A stretch of DNA of 64,000 bases, from NCBI RefSeq assembly GCF_000186865.1, contig NW_008705563.1, forward strand, positions 829,070 through 893,069, in the 5' to 3' direction. Each line of letters begins with the position of its first letter. Within the stretch, counting starts at the first letter, position 1. Position numbers and translations under genes: made by a program. Positions 7,337 through 17,075 of this stretch are shown here, one piece after another. The DNA is from Aureococcus anophagefferens. Lineage: Eukaryota > Sar > Pelagophyceae > Pelagomonadales > Pelagomonadaceae. Below the pieces are notes generated by a model. That model did no database searches, was not told the origin of the DNA, and worked only from the letters and a program-made list of their open reading frames with translations.

Positions 7337-9393
7337 ATGTCGTACAACAACGGGCCGAAGCCCAAGCTGTCGCGCGACGAGAAGAAGGCGAAGCGGCGCA
7401 GCGCGCAGAACGCCAAGCTCGAGCAAAAGTCGAAGCAGGAGGCGGCCCACTTCTGGCAGTGCGCCGGCCGCGGCGGCGACGCCGTGCCCCGCCTCGGCGC
7501 CGCGGAGCTCTTCGCGTCGCAGTCCACGGGCATCAACTTTTCCCAGTACGAGGCGATCCCCGTGACGCGCGGCCGGGTGTCCGAGGCGGACGTCGCGCCG
7601 CTGCCTTCGTTCGCCGCCGTGAAGAACGTGCCCGGCTGGCTCAAGCAGACGCTGACGGCCCCGGACCGCATGAACTACGACACGCCGACGCCCATCCAGA
7701 AGCACACGATCCCCCTCGCGCTCGCGGGGCACGACGTCATCGCCACCGCGCAGACGGGCTCGGGCCAGCGTCGAGCGACAGGAGTGTTTTTTCACGTGAA
7801 TTTCGCCCGAAGATGTGAAGGAATCCGACCCCGTCGCACTTGGTAGGCTCGGGCAAGACCGTCGCGTTCCTCCTGCCGTGCGTGACGTCGGCCGCCGCGG
7901 CGCGCAAGGCCTCGCGGGGCGGCGGCGCCGCGGCGCCGTCGACGTTGGTATTAGCCCCGACGCGCGAGCTCGCGACGCAGATCGCCGACGAGGCCGTCAA
8001 GCTCACGTTCGACGCGCCGAAGTCGAGCAAGAACTGGTGCGTCTGCTGCTACGGCGGCGCGAACGCGCGGGGCCAGCTGGCGCGCCTGGCCCGGGGCGTC
8101 GAGATCCTCGTGGCGACGCCGGGCCGCCTCGTCGACTTCCTCGAGCGGTCGAGCGACCGCGGGCCCCTCGTGTCGCTCGAGAGCGTCAGGTTCGCCGTCC
8201 TCGACGAGGCGGACCGCATGCTCGACATGGGCTTCGAGCCCCAGCTGCGCAAGATCGTCGCCAAGCTCCCGGCGGCGCGGGAGCGCCAGACCCTGATGTT
8301 CAGCGCGACCTTCTCGCCGGCGGTGCAGCAGGTCGCGCGCGCGTACCTCGACGGGGCGCGCGTCGCCGAGGTCACCGTGGGCCGCGTGGGCTCGAGCGTC
8401 GCGTCCATCGAGCAGCGCCTGGTCTTTTCGCCCGCGTCGGACAAGCGGTCGAAGCTCGAGCTGCTGCTGCCCGTCCTGGCGCCGGGCGAGAAGACCATCG
8501 TCTTCGTCCAGAAGAAGCACGTCGCGACGTGGGTCAAGCGCGAGCTGGCCAAGGCCAAATTCCGCGCGGAGGACATCCACGGCGACCGGTCCCAGTCCCA
8601 GCGGGAGGCGGCGCTGGAGAGCTTCAAGCAGGGCCGCTGCGACGTCCTCGTGGCCACGGACGTCGCCGCGCGCGGCCTCGACGTCAACGACGTCGCGCAC
8701 GTCGTCCAGTTCGACCTGCCCCAGGACGACTTCGACACCTACGTGCACCGCATCGGCCGCACGGGCCGCGCGGGCAAGACGGGCGTCGCGACGGCCTTCT
8801 TCGTCCCGGGCTTCGAGCCCAAGCACGGCAACCAGGCGCTCCACCGCGACCTCCTGCGCATGCTCGAGGAGAACAAGCAGCAGGTGCCGCGCTGGTTCCG
8901 CGACGTCGGCGTCGGCAAGAACGCCCGGGGCGCGGCCACGCAGGCGCCGCGCAAGGCGCCGCCCGCGCCCGCGCCGCCGGCGCCGGCGAAGAAGAGCGGC
9001 CGCCGCGACGAGCCTCAGCCGCCGCCGGCCAAGGCGCCCAAGCAGCGCCGCGACGACCGCCGCGACGACCGCCGCGACGACCGCCGCGCGACGCGCCGCC
9101 GCCGCCGCCGCCCCTCGAGCGCAAGGCGCCGCCGAAGCGCAAGGGCGCGCCGCCGCCGCCGCCGCCGCCGCCGACGGAGTTCGTCAAGAAGCCCCGGGGC
9201 AAGGGCGGCAAGGGCTCCTCCAAGGGCGGCGCGCCGCCGCCGCCGAAAAGCGAGCCCAAGGGCAAGGGCGGGCGGCGGCCGCGGCTCCGGCGGCGACGCG
9301 CCGCCCGCGCAGAGCGGCCGCGGCCGCGGCCGCGGCGACGGCGGCCGCGGCGGCCGCGGCCGCGGCCGCAAGGGCGCGCGCCTCTCGGCCTAG
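7337..9393 (+). CDS. DEAD-box RNA helicase (DDX3/Ded1-like)
   Basis: Exons are 7337-7757 and 7847-9393. All core motifs are visible: Q motif (PTPIQKHTIPLAL), motif I AQTGSGKT rebuilt across the intron, Ia PTRELATQ, Ib TPGRL, II DEAD, III SAT, IV IVFVQKK, V ATDVAARGLDV and VI HRIGRTGRAG. The segment HRDLLRMLEENKQQVPRWFR resembles the Ded1/DDX3 branch. These enzymes remodel RNA-protein complexes in translation or splicing. The tail is Arg/Gly-rich and ends GRGRGRKGARLSA. Between about 9089 and 9270 the annotated frame becomes poly-Arg, while the +2 frame reads a sensible basic/proline segment (TEFVKKPRGKGGKGSSKGG). This suggests a missing base near 9089 and an extra one near 9268. Confidence 0.9.
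7766..7846 (+). mobile_element. Mini-introner-like intron insert (81 bp)
   Basis: The 8-mer GCTCGGGC occurs immediately before (7758-7765) and after (7847-7854) this segment. The implied intron, 7758-7846 (89 bp), is GC-AG and its removal rebuilds the helicase P-loop AQTGSGKT. The geometry is identical to the 200-bp introners: donor in the left duplication, acceptor at the right end. The ends share only a weak inverted similarity centred on GCGAC, and the interior does not resemble families A or B. Either it is a distinct, very short introner or the repeat is a chance match. Confidence 0.65.
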
Positions 9394-9492
9394 CCGACCA
9401 CCTCTCTCTCGTTCGTGACTTTCGTGTTCTAATCGTGACTTCGACTGTGGTTTTATGTACAGGGCACACGGGGGCGGGGGTCCTTGGCGACC

Positions 9493-10749
9493 CTAGTAGA
9501 CTTCCACGTGGTAGCGCTTGTCCTTCTTGAGCGCCTTGACCCAGTCCTTGAAGACGAGCCCCTTCTTGTCGCAGACTTCCTCCAGCGCGGCCTCGATGCC
9601 CGGCTGCATGCCCTTGAGGCCGCAGAGGTAAAAGTGGGCGCCGTTGTCGAGGCGGTCGAAGATCTCGTCCGCGTGCTCGACGATGCGGTGCTGCACGTAC
9701 ATGCGGCCGCCGTCCTCGTTCGTCTGCTCCCGCGAGATCGCGAGCGTGAGGTCGAACTGGTCCGGCTTGGACGCCTTCGCGGCGTCCCAGAGCTCCGGGT
9801 AGAGGATCGAGTCCGACGTCGGCCCTCCGAAGAAGAGCCACGCGCGCCCCGTGAAGGCGTCGTTCGCGGGCGTCTGCTCGTCGAAGAGGCGCTTGACGAA
9901 GCCGCGGTAGGGCGCGACGCCCGTGCCCGTCGCGACCATGATGACGTCCGCGTCCGGCGACTCCGGGAGCAGCAGGCCCTTGCCCACGGGGCCCGTGAGC
10001 GCGACGACGTCGCCGGGGCTGCCGTCGCAGAGGAAGTTCGAGCAGATGCCCTTCTTCGCCGGGTCCTCCTCGCCCGTCTCCGGGTCCACGTAGACCGCGC
10101 GGCGCACGCAGAGCGACACGGAGTCGCCCGCGCCGTCGTCGCCGTAGCGCGTCGACGCGATGGAGTAGAGCCGCTGCTGGTGGGGCTTGCCGCCCTTGTT
10201 CCCCGGCGGCACGACGCCGACGGACTGGCCCTCGACGTAGGGCAGCTTGCCCTCCGTCGTCATGACGACGTGGCAGATCTCCCCGGGCGCGTCGGGCCCG
10301 ATCGCGCGCTTCACGCTCCGGATCGCCGACTTGTAGGGCGCCGTGGGCTTGAACGCCGTCTTGGGGATCTCGGCGTACTCGAGGAAGTCGAGGGTCGGCG
10401 CGGCGGGCGCGTCGGGCAGCGCGACGGGCGCGGAGGGCGCGATGGGGATCGCGGCGGCGCCGTTGGCGGGCGCGGCGCCGTTAGCGGCGATCTGCGCCTC
10501 GAGCTCCTTGATCTTCAGCTGCGCCTCGAGCTCGGCGATGCGCGGCGCGTACGCCGCGAAAACCTCGAGCTTCGCCCGCTCGACGGACATGACGGTCATG
10601 CGGTGCTGCTTCGCCAACAGGTCGATCTGGGGCCCCGCGCTCTCCTTCGAGTACTCCGCGCGCGTGTCGCGGGCCAGGGGCGTGTTCGCGGGCGGCCTGA
10701 GGCCGTTGACGCACGCCAGGACGGCGAGGAGCTTCATCGGCGCCATCAT
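9493..10749 (-). CDS. petH: Plastid ferredoxin-NADP(+) reductase
   Basis: A 418-aa FNR. The N-terminus MMAPMKLLAVLACVNGLRPP looks like the signal part of a bipartite plastid leader. A coiled-coil-like, Ala/Pro-rich stretch follows, then the FAD domain with RLYSIAS (family RxYS), GICSNFLCD and GPVGKGLLLP. The NADP domain has MVATGTGVAPYRGF, FFGGPTSDSILY and YLCGLKGMQPGIE. It ends YHVEVY, the conserved C-terminal Tyr that stacks on FAD. It transfers electrons from photosystem-I-reduced ferredoxin to NADP+ in the stroma. The extra 100-residue region before the catalytic part (KIKELEAQIAANGA) may mediate thylakoid anchoring; that is inference. It is convergent with the helicase, 99 bp away. Confidence 0.95.
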   Translation of the reverse strand: MMAPMKLLAVLACVNGLRPPANTPLARDTRAEYSKESAGPQIDLLAKQHRMTVMSVERAKLEVFAAYAPRIAELEAQLKIKELEAQIAANGAAPANGAAAIPIAPSAPVALPDAPAAPTLDFLEYAEIPKTAFKPTAPYKSAIRSVKRAIGPDAPGEICHVVMTTEGKLPYVEGQSVGVVPPGNKGGKPHQQRLYSIASTRYGDDGAGDSVSLCVRRAVYVDPETGEEDPAKKGICSNFLCDGSPGDVVALTGPVGKGLLLPESPDADVIMVATGTGVAPYRGFVKRLFDEQTPANDAFTGRAWLFFGGPTSDSILYPELWDAAKASKPDQFDLTLAISREQTNEDGGRMYVQHRIVEHADEIFDRLDNGAHFYLCGLKGMQPGIEAALEEVCDKKGLVFKDWVKALKKDKRYHVEVY

Positions 10750-10958
10750 CGCGTTGCGGCAGCGCGCGCAGATGACGAAGCCGGCGGCTGCGGCAACGCA
10801 GTTTGCGGAATTCTGTCGGACTGAAGATCTTGCTCCAGGGCAAAGTTGGACACCAGCATCGACCGAGGGTATCCGTGATAAAACGCGCTCAAACAGGCCG
10901 TCCACCAGGCGTCGTTGCGTGCTACTTTGCTCGTCGCCGGTGGTCCCGCGCGGCGGCC

Positions 10959-12956
10959 ATGGCCCTCGCGGAGGACAGCAGCCAGCTGAAGCTCGACGGG
11001 ATCATCGGGTTTTCCGGCTCCGTGCAGGACGGCGTCCACGTCGTGCGGAGCGAGCACCTGCCGGGGTCGCGCGAGTGGATCATCTACCCGCTGGGGAGCC
11101 TCGTCGTCGTGCGCCAGACGGGGACGGGGTCGCGCGCCGTCGTCGCCTTCCTCCAGGGCCACAGCAACGACGTGAGCTGCCTCTGCGTCTCCGGCGACGG
11201 CCGGCGCCTCGCGTCCGGCCAGGACTCTCACCAGGGCGTCGCGGCGGACGTCATCGTCTGGGACCTCGTGGAGGCCTGCGAGGGCGCGCTCGCCGGCGAG
11301 AGCGCGTCGGAGAAGGTGCTGCTGCATCGCCTGCGCCAGCACAAGGGCAGCGTCCAGGCCGTCGGCATCAACTCGACGGATTCCCTGCTCGCGACGCTCG
11401 GCGGCCGCGACGACAACGCGCTGGTCATCTGGGACCTCGAGAGCGGCGAGCCCATCTGCGGCCAGCCCGCGGCGGCGGACAACGCCCTGGCGCTCCAGTG
11501 GCTCCACGGCAACCCGGACCGGCTGATCACGTGCGGCGCGCGCCACCTGCGGGTCTGGCAGGTCGACGTCTCTTTGCCGAAGCTCCACGCCATGGACGCG
11601 CTGCTGGGCACGCTCAAGCGCGTCATGCGCTGCATCTCCGTGGGCTCCGACGACGCCTTCGCCTACGTCGGCACGACGACGGGCGAGGTGCTCAAGTTCG
11701 CCATCGACCGCGACGGCATCCAGCTGCCGAACGACCCGGACCGCGTGCGGCCCATGCTCAAGGCCGTGTCGCCGAAGCGCGTCGGCATGGGCGTCCACAC
11801 GTGCCAGTGCCTCACGAACCCGCGCACGGGCAACGACAACGTCATCGTCGGCGCGGGCGACGGCACGCTCCTCCTCCTCAACACGGACCTGAACGCGATC
11901 GCGAACAAGAAGGAGCAGCTGTTGGGCGCCGTCACGAGCATCTCCATGCCGAACCGCGAGAGCGGCCAGTTCGTCGTCTGCACGGCGGAGGCGAACCGCT
12001 ACCGCGTCGCCGTCAAGGACTGGCAGGCGGACCTGGTCGCGACGGCGCACGTGGGCAAGGTGAAGGACGTCGTCTTCCCGCCGAACTTCAGCGACGTCTT
12101 CGTGACGTGCTCCGCCGGCGGCGACATCCGCGTCTGGAACACGAAGAAGCGCGTCGAGCTCCTGCGCATCCGCGTGCCGAATCTGGAGTGCGAGTCCGTG
12201 CTCATCACGTCCTCCGGCGGCGAGGTCGTCAGCGGCTGGTCCGACGGCCGCGTGCGGTCCTTCTTCCCCGAGAGCGGGAAGCTCAAGTTCGTCATCAACG
12301 ACGCGCACACGGACGGCGTCACCGCGCTCGCGATCGTGCCCAACCAGGCGCCGTCGTCTTCGTGGAAGCTGCTCAGCGGCGGCCGCGACGGCCGCATCCG
12401 CGGCTGGCGCGTGACGACGTCCCACCAGGCCATGCTCTTCAGCATCAAGGAGCACCGGGGCATGGTCACGGCGCTCAAGGTGTCCGAGGACGGGTCCAAG
12501 GCCGTCTCCGCGAGCGCGGACGGGTCCTGCCTGAGCTTCGACCTCCACACGCAGGTGCGCAAGCTCGCCTTGTTCGAGCCCAACGTCTTCACGAACGTCG
12601 CCTGGCACCCGGACGAGAGCCAGCTGTTGACGACGGGCTCGAACTACAAAATCACGTACTGGGACGCGTACGACGCGTCGCGCATCCGCGTCGTCGACGG
12701 CTCCTTCACGGACGAGATGACGGCCCTCGACGTCGAGCCCAAGAGCGGCGCCTGGTTCGTCACGGGCTCCGCGGACAAGACCGTCAAGTTCTGGCACTAC
12801 GACGACGGCATCGCGTGCGCGCAGGGCATCGGCCACTCGAAGCGCATCAACTCCGTGAAAATCTCCCCGGACCAGGCCAACGCCATCTCCGTCGGCGACG
12901 AGGGCGGCATCTACATCTGGTCCCTCGACGAGGCCGTCAAGCCCACGTGCGACTGA
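10959..12956 (+). CDS. CFAP52: Cilia- and flagella-associated WD40 protein (CFAP52/WDR16)
   Basis: A 665-aa single-exon protein built almost wholly of WD40 repeats. Family-specific segments match CFAP52: IIGFSGSVQDG at the start, WIIYPLGSLVVVRQ, QGHSNDVSCLCVS, ASGQDSHQGVAADVIVWDL, KRVMRCISVGSDDAFAYVGT, and the late WYD-type blade FVTGSADKTVKFWHYDDG. CFAP52 is a microtubule inner protein of motile axonemes, so this gene implies a flagellated stage or retained flagellar machinery. Its start lies 209 bp from the divergent ferredoxin-NADP reductase ATG. The paralog most likely to be confused with it would be another axonemal WD protein, but N-terminal agreement is strong. Confidence 0.9.
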   Translation: MALAEDSSQLKLDGIIGFSGSVQDGVHVVRSEHLPGSREWIIYPLGSLVVVRQTGTGSRAVVAFLQGHSNDVSCLCVSGDGRRLASGQDSHQGVAADVIVWDLVEACEGALAGESASEKVLLHRLRQHKGSVQAVGINSTDSLLATLGGRDDNALVIWDLESGEPICGQPAAADNALALQWLHGNPDRLITCGARHLRVWQVDVSLPKLHAMDALLGTLKRVMRCISVGSDDAFAYVGTTTGEVLKFAIDRDGIQLPNDPDRVRPMLKAVSPKRVGMGVHTCQCLTNPRTGNDNVIVGAGDGTLLLLNTDLNAIANKKEQLLGAVTSISMPNRESGQFVVCTAEANRYRVAVKDWQADLVATAHVGKVKDVVFPPNFSDVFVTCSAGGDIRVWNTKKRVELLRIRVPNLECESVLITSSGGEVVSGWSDGRVRSFFPESGKLKFVINDAHTDGVTALAIVPNQAPSSSWKLLSGGRDGRIRGWRVTTSHQAMLFSIKEHRGMVTALKVSEDGSKAVSASADGSCLSFDLHTQVRKLALFEPNVFTNVAWHPDESQLLTTGSNYKITYWDAYDASRIRVVDGSFTDEMTALDVEPKSGAWFVTGSADKTVKFWHYDDGIACAQGIGHSKRINSVKISPDQANAISVGDEGGIYIWSLDEAVKPTCD

Positions 12957-13185
12957 GCGCGCGCGGGTATCGTCCGCGCTCGCTCCGCCTCGCCCTCCCT
13001 CTTCCCCGCCGCCCCTCTCCCCCCAAGAACAAAAAGGCCCGTCGCCGCCGCGGACGGGCGCCGAACAAAACAAAAAAAAGCCGCCATGTGTAACGTCTTG
13101 GCCATCATCCTAGGCGACTTTGCGTCCGTTTCGCCTTCAACGGTAGTGGACTTCTCTGGACAAGCGCGCACTGAAGTAGGAGCCA

Positions 13186-15722
13186 ATGGTGGGCATGAAG
13201 GTGGACCTCCAGCACGAGGGCGAGGACGGCTGCCGGCGCGTGACGTTGAACGAAAAGTGGCAGAAGAAGCGCTGCGGCCTGCTCTTCAAGGTCGCGGGCC
13301 TCGCGAGCGAGGACGAGCTCATCCTCTCGAGGCAGGGGTCGTCGAAGGTCCTCGACCTCGCGGCGCCCATCGGCGAGGCCCTGCGCGACGGCGAGACGTA
13401 CGTCGTGCGCCAGCGGAGCGTCGCCGCGGCGCGGTCGGCCATGGCCCTGCCGGCGGCGCCGTCGGGCGCGCACCCGCCGGCCGCGGTCGCCGCGGAGGCC
13501 GCGGCGGCGAAAGACGCGGAAGCCGCCGCGCGCAAAAAAGAGGAGGAAGCCCGGGCCCTGGCGGCGAAGAAGCGGGCGCGCGACGCGGAGCGCGCGGCCC
13601 AGGCCAAAGCCGGCGCGGCGCCGCCGTCGAGCGCCGCGCTCAACCGCGAGGCCGCCGCGGGGCTCCGCGAGTCCGGAAACGAGAAGTTCCGCGCGGGCGA
13701 CCTCGAGGCCGCGGAGCAGTTCTACAAGGTGGCCATCAAGGCCGCGCCCGGCGACGCGCGGTCGCGGGCGAATCTCGCGGCCATCGCGCTCAAGCAGGGG
13801 CGCTTCGTCGACGCGGCGCGGTACGCGGCGGCCGCGCTCGAGCGCCAGGAGCGCGAGCCCAACGTCGGCAAGTGGTGGTTCCGCCTCGGCCGGGGCCAGC
13901 ACGGCATGAAGCGCTTCGCCGACGCGCTCAACTCCTTCCACAGCGGCCTCCAGGCCGCGGACGCGACGCCGGGGTCGCAGCTCCGGAACGACCTCGCGAA
14001 GGCCATGGAGACGGCGGAGAAAGCATTGCGCCAGCAGTGGGCCAAGGTCGCGGAGCTCAGCGGCCGCGCGGCCAAGGAGGAGGGGAACCGGTCCACGTAC
14101 CGCTGGCTCACGGAGTCGCTCCTCGACTGCGACCCGACGAACGTCTACGCCGGGGCAGCAAAAGAGAGCGAACTTCCCGACTTCAAAGGCTCCTCTCTCG
14201 GCCGTTTTCCACTCGTTTCGGCTGATTTTTGGACGAGCGATCATCTCTTGGAACGGTCTCGAAGCGTGCATGCTTTAGTTGGAACGCGCGCGCGCGGAAC
14301 ACTCACGTTGAAGCGATGTTGAATCACCCTTTTGCTGCCCAGGTCTACGCGCTCCAGCAGCTGGGCGCGCTCGCGCTCGAGGAGTGCGTCGGCCCCGTCG
14401 GCCGCCGCGACGCGAAATTCGCCGGGTTGGCACCGCCGGAGGACGACGCCGCGGGCGAGCGGAGCGACGACGAGGCGCCGGAGGTCGGCGCGGGCGACGA
14501 CCCGGCGTTCGCCGTCGAGCTCCTGCGGTTCGTGAAAAAAGGCGCGGCGCACAAGGAGGTGCGGCGCGCCTACCCGGACGCCATGCTGCGGTCCATGCGG
14601 CGCAAGCGGTTGCGGCGCGTGCGGCTCGCGCTCGAGCTCGGGCTCCGGGCGTTGCTGGCCGACCTCGCGGCGCGGCGCGAGCCCGAGCTCCGCGAGCCCG
14701 CCGTCGCGTCCCTGGGCAACATGCCGCTCCCCGAGGACGAGTCCACGCTCAACGAGGTGCGCGCGGGGTTGCACCTGGCCCTGGGCAACTGCCACCGGGC
14801 CCTCGGGGCGCCCGCGCACGCGGTCGCGCGGCATTTCACGAACGCGTGCGAGGCCGGCACGAAGAACGTCGTCGCCTGGAGCTCGCTGTCGCAGACGCTC
14901 CTCGACATGGGCGACCGGCGGTCCGCCGCGGCCTGCCACGCGGGCGCCGTGGAGCGCGGCGTCTGGGAGCACCCCGCGCAGCGGCCGTGCGGCTTCGCGC
15001 GGGGCCTGGGCAGGGGCCTCAAAGGCGGCGGCTTCTGGGACCCGGCGCGGGCGCCGGACCTGCTGCGCGCGCTCCGGGGCGCCCGGGCGGAGATCTTAGC
15101 CGAGGCGTCGGCGCTCATGCGCGGCCACGCGGCGCTGCGGCGCGGCGCCGCGGGCGACCTGGGCGGCGTGCCGCGCGCGCGCGTCGCCGGCGAGGACATC
15201 GACAAGGTCTTCCGCCCCTACGCGTCCAAGGCCCTGGAGGCCGGCGGCGAGTGGGGCGACTTCGGCCTGCGCTTCAACGGCATGACGAACACGCGGAACT
15301 GCGCCGCGTGCCCCGTCACGGCGAACGCGATCGCGTCCTGCGAGGCCGCGCACACGGCCGTCATGGGCAGCGCCTACTTTTCGCTGCTCCAGCCGAAGAC
15401 GCACCTCAAAGCCCACTGCGGGCCGACGAACCTGCGCCTGCGCATGCACTTTGGCCTCTTCGTGCCAAAGGGCTGCCGCATCCGCGTCCACGACGAGACG
15501 CGCGCGTGGAAGGAGGGCGAGTGCCTCCTCTTCGACGACAGCTTCGAGCACGAGGTCTGGAACGACTCCGACGAGCCGCGCCTCGTGCTGATCATCGACG
15601 TCTGGCACCCGGACCTGAAGACGGACAGGCAGCGGCTCAAGCACCTCGACGCGGCCCAGAAGACCAAGTACAAGATGCTCAAGATGGGCCACGTCGAGGA
15701 CACGGAGGAGTCGGGGCACTAG
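13186..15722 (+). CDS. TPR protein fused to aspartyl/asparaginyl beta-hydroxylase domain
   Basis: Exons 13186-14142 and 14343-15722 join in phase 0 (VYALQQLGALALEE after the junction), giving 778 aa. The N-terminal 90 residues have a compact beta-rich look. A coiled Ala/Lys-rich linker and TPRs follow (AAGLRESGNEKFRAGDLEAA; ARSRANLAAIALKQGRFVDA). The C-terminal 200 residues carry the AspH signature LKAHCGPTNLRLRMHFGL and FDDSFEHEVWNDSDEPRLVL plus IDVWHP, providing the Fe(II)/2-oxoglutarate His and Arg ligands. It probably hydroxylates Asp/Asn in protein substrates. No signal peptide is evident, unlike animal AspH. The intron is introner A2. Confidence 0.85.
14151..14342 (+). mobile_element. 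Introner A2 (192 bp) acting as intron
   Basis: It is flanked by the 8-mer GTCTACGC (14143-14150 and 14343-14350). The terminal inverted repeat is CGGGGCAGCAAAAG on the left and CTGGGCAGCAAAAG read from the right, 13 of 14 identical. The intron 14143-14342 is GT-AG and 200 bp long, the same as A1. Interior blocks shared with A1 include the CTTCAAAGGCTCCT segment, the CGGCTGATTTTTGGACGA core (14219-14236) and the GAACACTCACGTTGAAGCGA tail. Confidence 0.95.
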
Positions 15723-15753
15723 CGTCTACGCGGGTTAGTCGGCCAAACGAGGC

Positions 15754-16815
15754 TCAGACCCGGCACGCGTCGCGGTACACGTTCCGCGGCGGGCAGCGGC
15801 TGAAGGGGTGGGGCGCCGCCGCGTCGTTCCAGGCCGCCGCGTCGACGTCGTAGGCGTCGGCCGCGCCCTCGGCCGTCGTCCCCCACCTCGTCCGCCCGTC
15901 GCGGACGCACGCGAGGCGCGCCGCGAAGGACCCCGTGAAGTTCGCCACGTAGTGGTCCCGCACGTAGTGGACGTCCTGGAGGTGGTACTTGTAGCGCCCG
16001 ATCGGCACGTGGAGCTCGTGGCGCAGGTACGTGAGCCGCCCCGCCACCAGCCCGTGGCCGCCCTTGCACGACGTCGCGTTGAAGACGCGCGCCGCCGCGT
16101 CCGCGGCAAAGTCGCCGAAGGCCAGCGCCAGGTTCGTCGGCGACGCCGCGTAGTAAAAGTCCGGCGCGCACTGGTCCCAGGCCCAGAAGCGCTCGAAGCG
16201 GGAGAGGCCGCCGCGTCCGAGGTCCGTCGTCTTCTGGGGCACGCACATGTTCGCGAAGTAGAGCAGCTTCGGATTCAGGCGCGACAGGTCGAAGTCGCTG
16301 AAGAAGACGACGTCGAAGCGGAGGGCCAAGAACCAGTCGTAGGTCCCGGGGAACGACAGCGCCAAGCGGATCGCCGCCGCGAGGCTCTCGAAGCCCGCGG
16401 TCGACGCGCGCCGCGGCGCCGCGGGCACGGCCGAGAACCGCACCGTGCCGACGTTCGGCCCGAATTTGAAGCCGAGCAGCACGCGCTGGAGGTCCAGCGC
16501 GGGCTCGCCGGCGTCGTCGCGCTCGCAGCCGTCGAAGTCGGCCCACGTCGCGGCGCTCCAGCTGTGGCCGACGACGTCGAAGGCGACGGCCGGGTTCGCG
16601 CGGACGACGGCGCCGTCGAGCAGGGGGAGCGCGTATGTCTGGGCGCGGTACGCGGAGCTCGTGCACGACGCCTTGGACGCGCGCGGCCCGAGGCCGTGGA
16701 GCAGGATGGCGCAGCGGACTTGTGGGGGGTGCGCGGGTTCATCGCGGGTTCCGTGGAGCGCGCAAAAGGCGACGGCGGCGACGAGGACCCATTCGACGAC
16801 CGTCGGCCGGCGCAT
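15754..16815 (-). CDS. Type II membrane protein, possible Golgi glycosyltransferase
   Basis: A 353-aa protein. Residues 8-20 (EWVLVAAVAFCAL) form a single signal anchor, and the rest appears lumenal with N-glycosylation sequons (NAT, NFT). The middle contains YDWFLALRFDVVFFSDFDLS, where DVVFFSDFD resembles the acidic metal-binding stretch of glycosyltransferases, and LYFANMCVPQK. I infer a carbohydrate-active enzyme but cannot name the family. The start codon sits inside a 28-bp minisatellite (16794-16905), so the first residues and promoter may vary between strains. It ends 31 bp from the convergent hydroxylase gene. Confidence 0.6.
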   Translation of the reverse strand: MRRPTVVEWVLVAAVAFCALHGTRDEPAHPPQVRCAILLHGLGPRASKASCTSSAYRAQTYALPLLDGAVVRANPAVAFDVVGHSWSAATWADFDGCERDDAGEPALDLQRVLLGFKFGPNVGTVRFSAVPAAPRRASTAGFESLAAAIRLALSFPGTYDWFLALRFDVVFFSDFDLSRLNPKLLYFANMCVPQKTTDLGRGGLSRFERFWAWDQCAPDFYYAASPTNLALAFGDFAADAAARVFNATSCKGGHGLVAGRLTYLRHELHVPIGRYKYHLQDVHYVRDHYVANFTGSFAARLACVRDGRTRWGTTAEGAADAYDVDAAAWNDAAAPHPFSRCPPRNVYRDACRV

Positions 16816-16905
16816 CGTTTTCGACGGCCGTCGGCCGGCGCGTCGTTTTCGACGACCGTCGGCCGGCGCGTCGTTTTCGACGACCGTCGGCCGGCGCGTC
16901 GTTTC
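16794..16905. repeat. 28-bp minisatellite, four copies, over a start codon
   Basis: Four tandem 28-bp units run from 16794, 16822, 16850 and 16878, each carrying CCGTCGGCCGGCGC followed by TCGTTTT. Units differ by single bases; unit 1 has CATCG where the others have CGTCG. That change creates the ATG (16815 on the minus strand) of the downstream membrane-protein gene, so the remaining three units lie immediately upstream as its 5' leader or promoter. Confidence 0.9.
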
Positions 16906-17075
16906 TCACCGCATCACGACGCGCTGGGCTGCCGTCTGCGGTCTGCCATCGTGCTTGACATTGCGGCAATCGCCCGCGTCTCGAGTTGTTGAAGTTCAAT
17001 AAAATCGACGCCCTCGAGGTGCGTCGCCGCGAGAATCGCGCATGGCCTGCTAAATCGAGCCGTACCGAGCACGCA

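Noticed and set aside
13030..13070. GCCCGTC...GACGGGC hairpin after CFAP52, looking like a terminator
   Set aside because: Eukaryotic genes are not terminated by intrinsic hairpins and the stem is only 7 bp; chance is likely in such GC-rich DNA.
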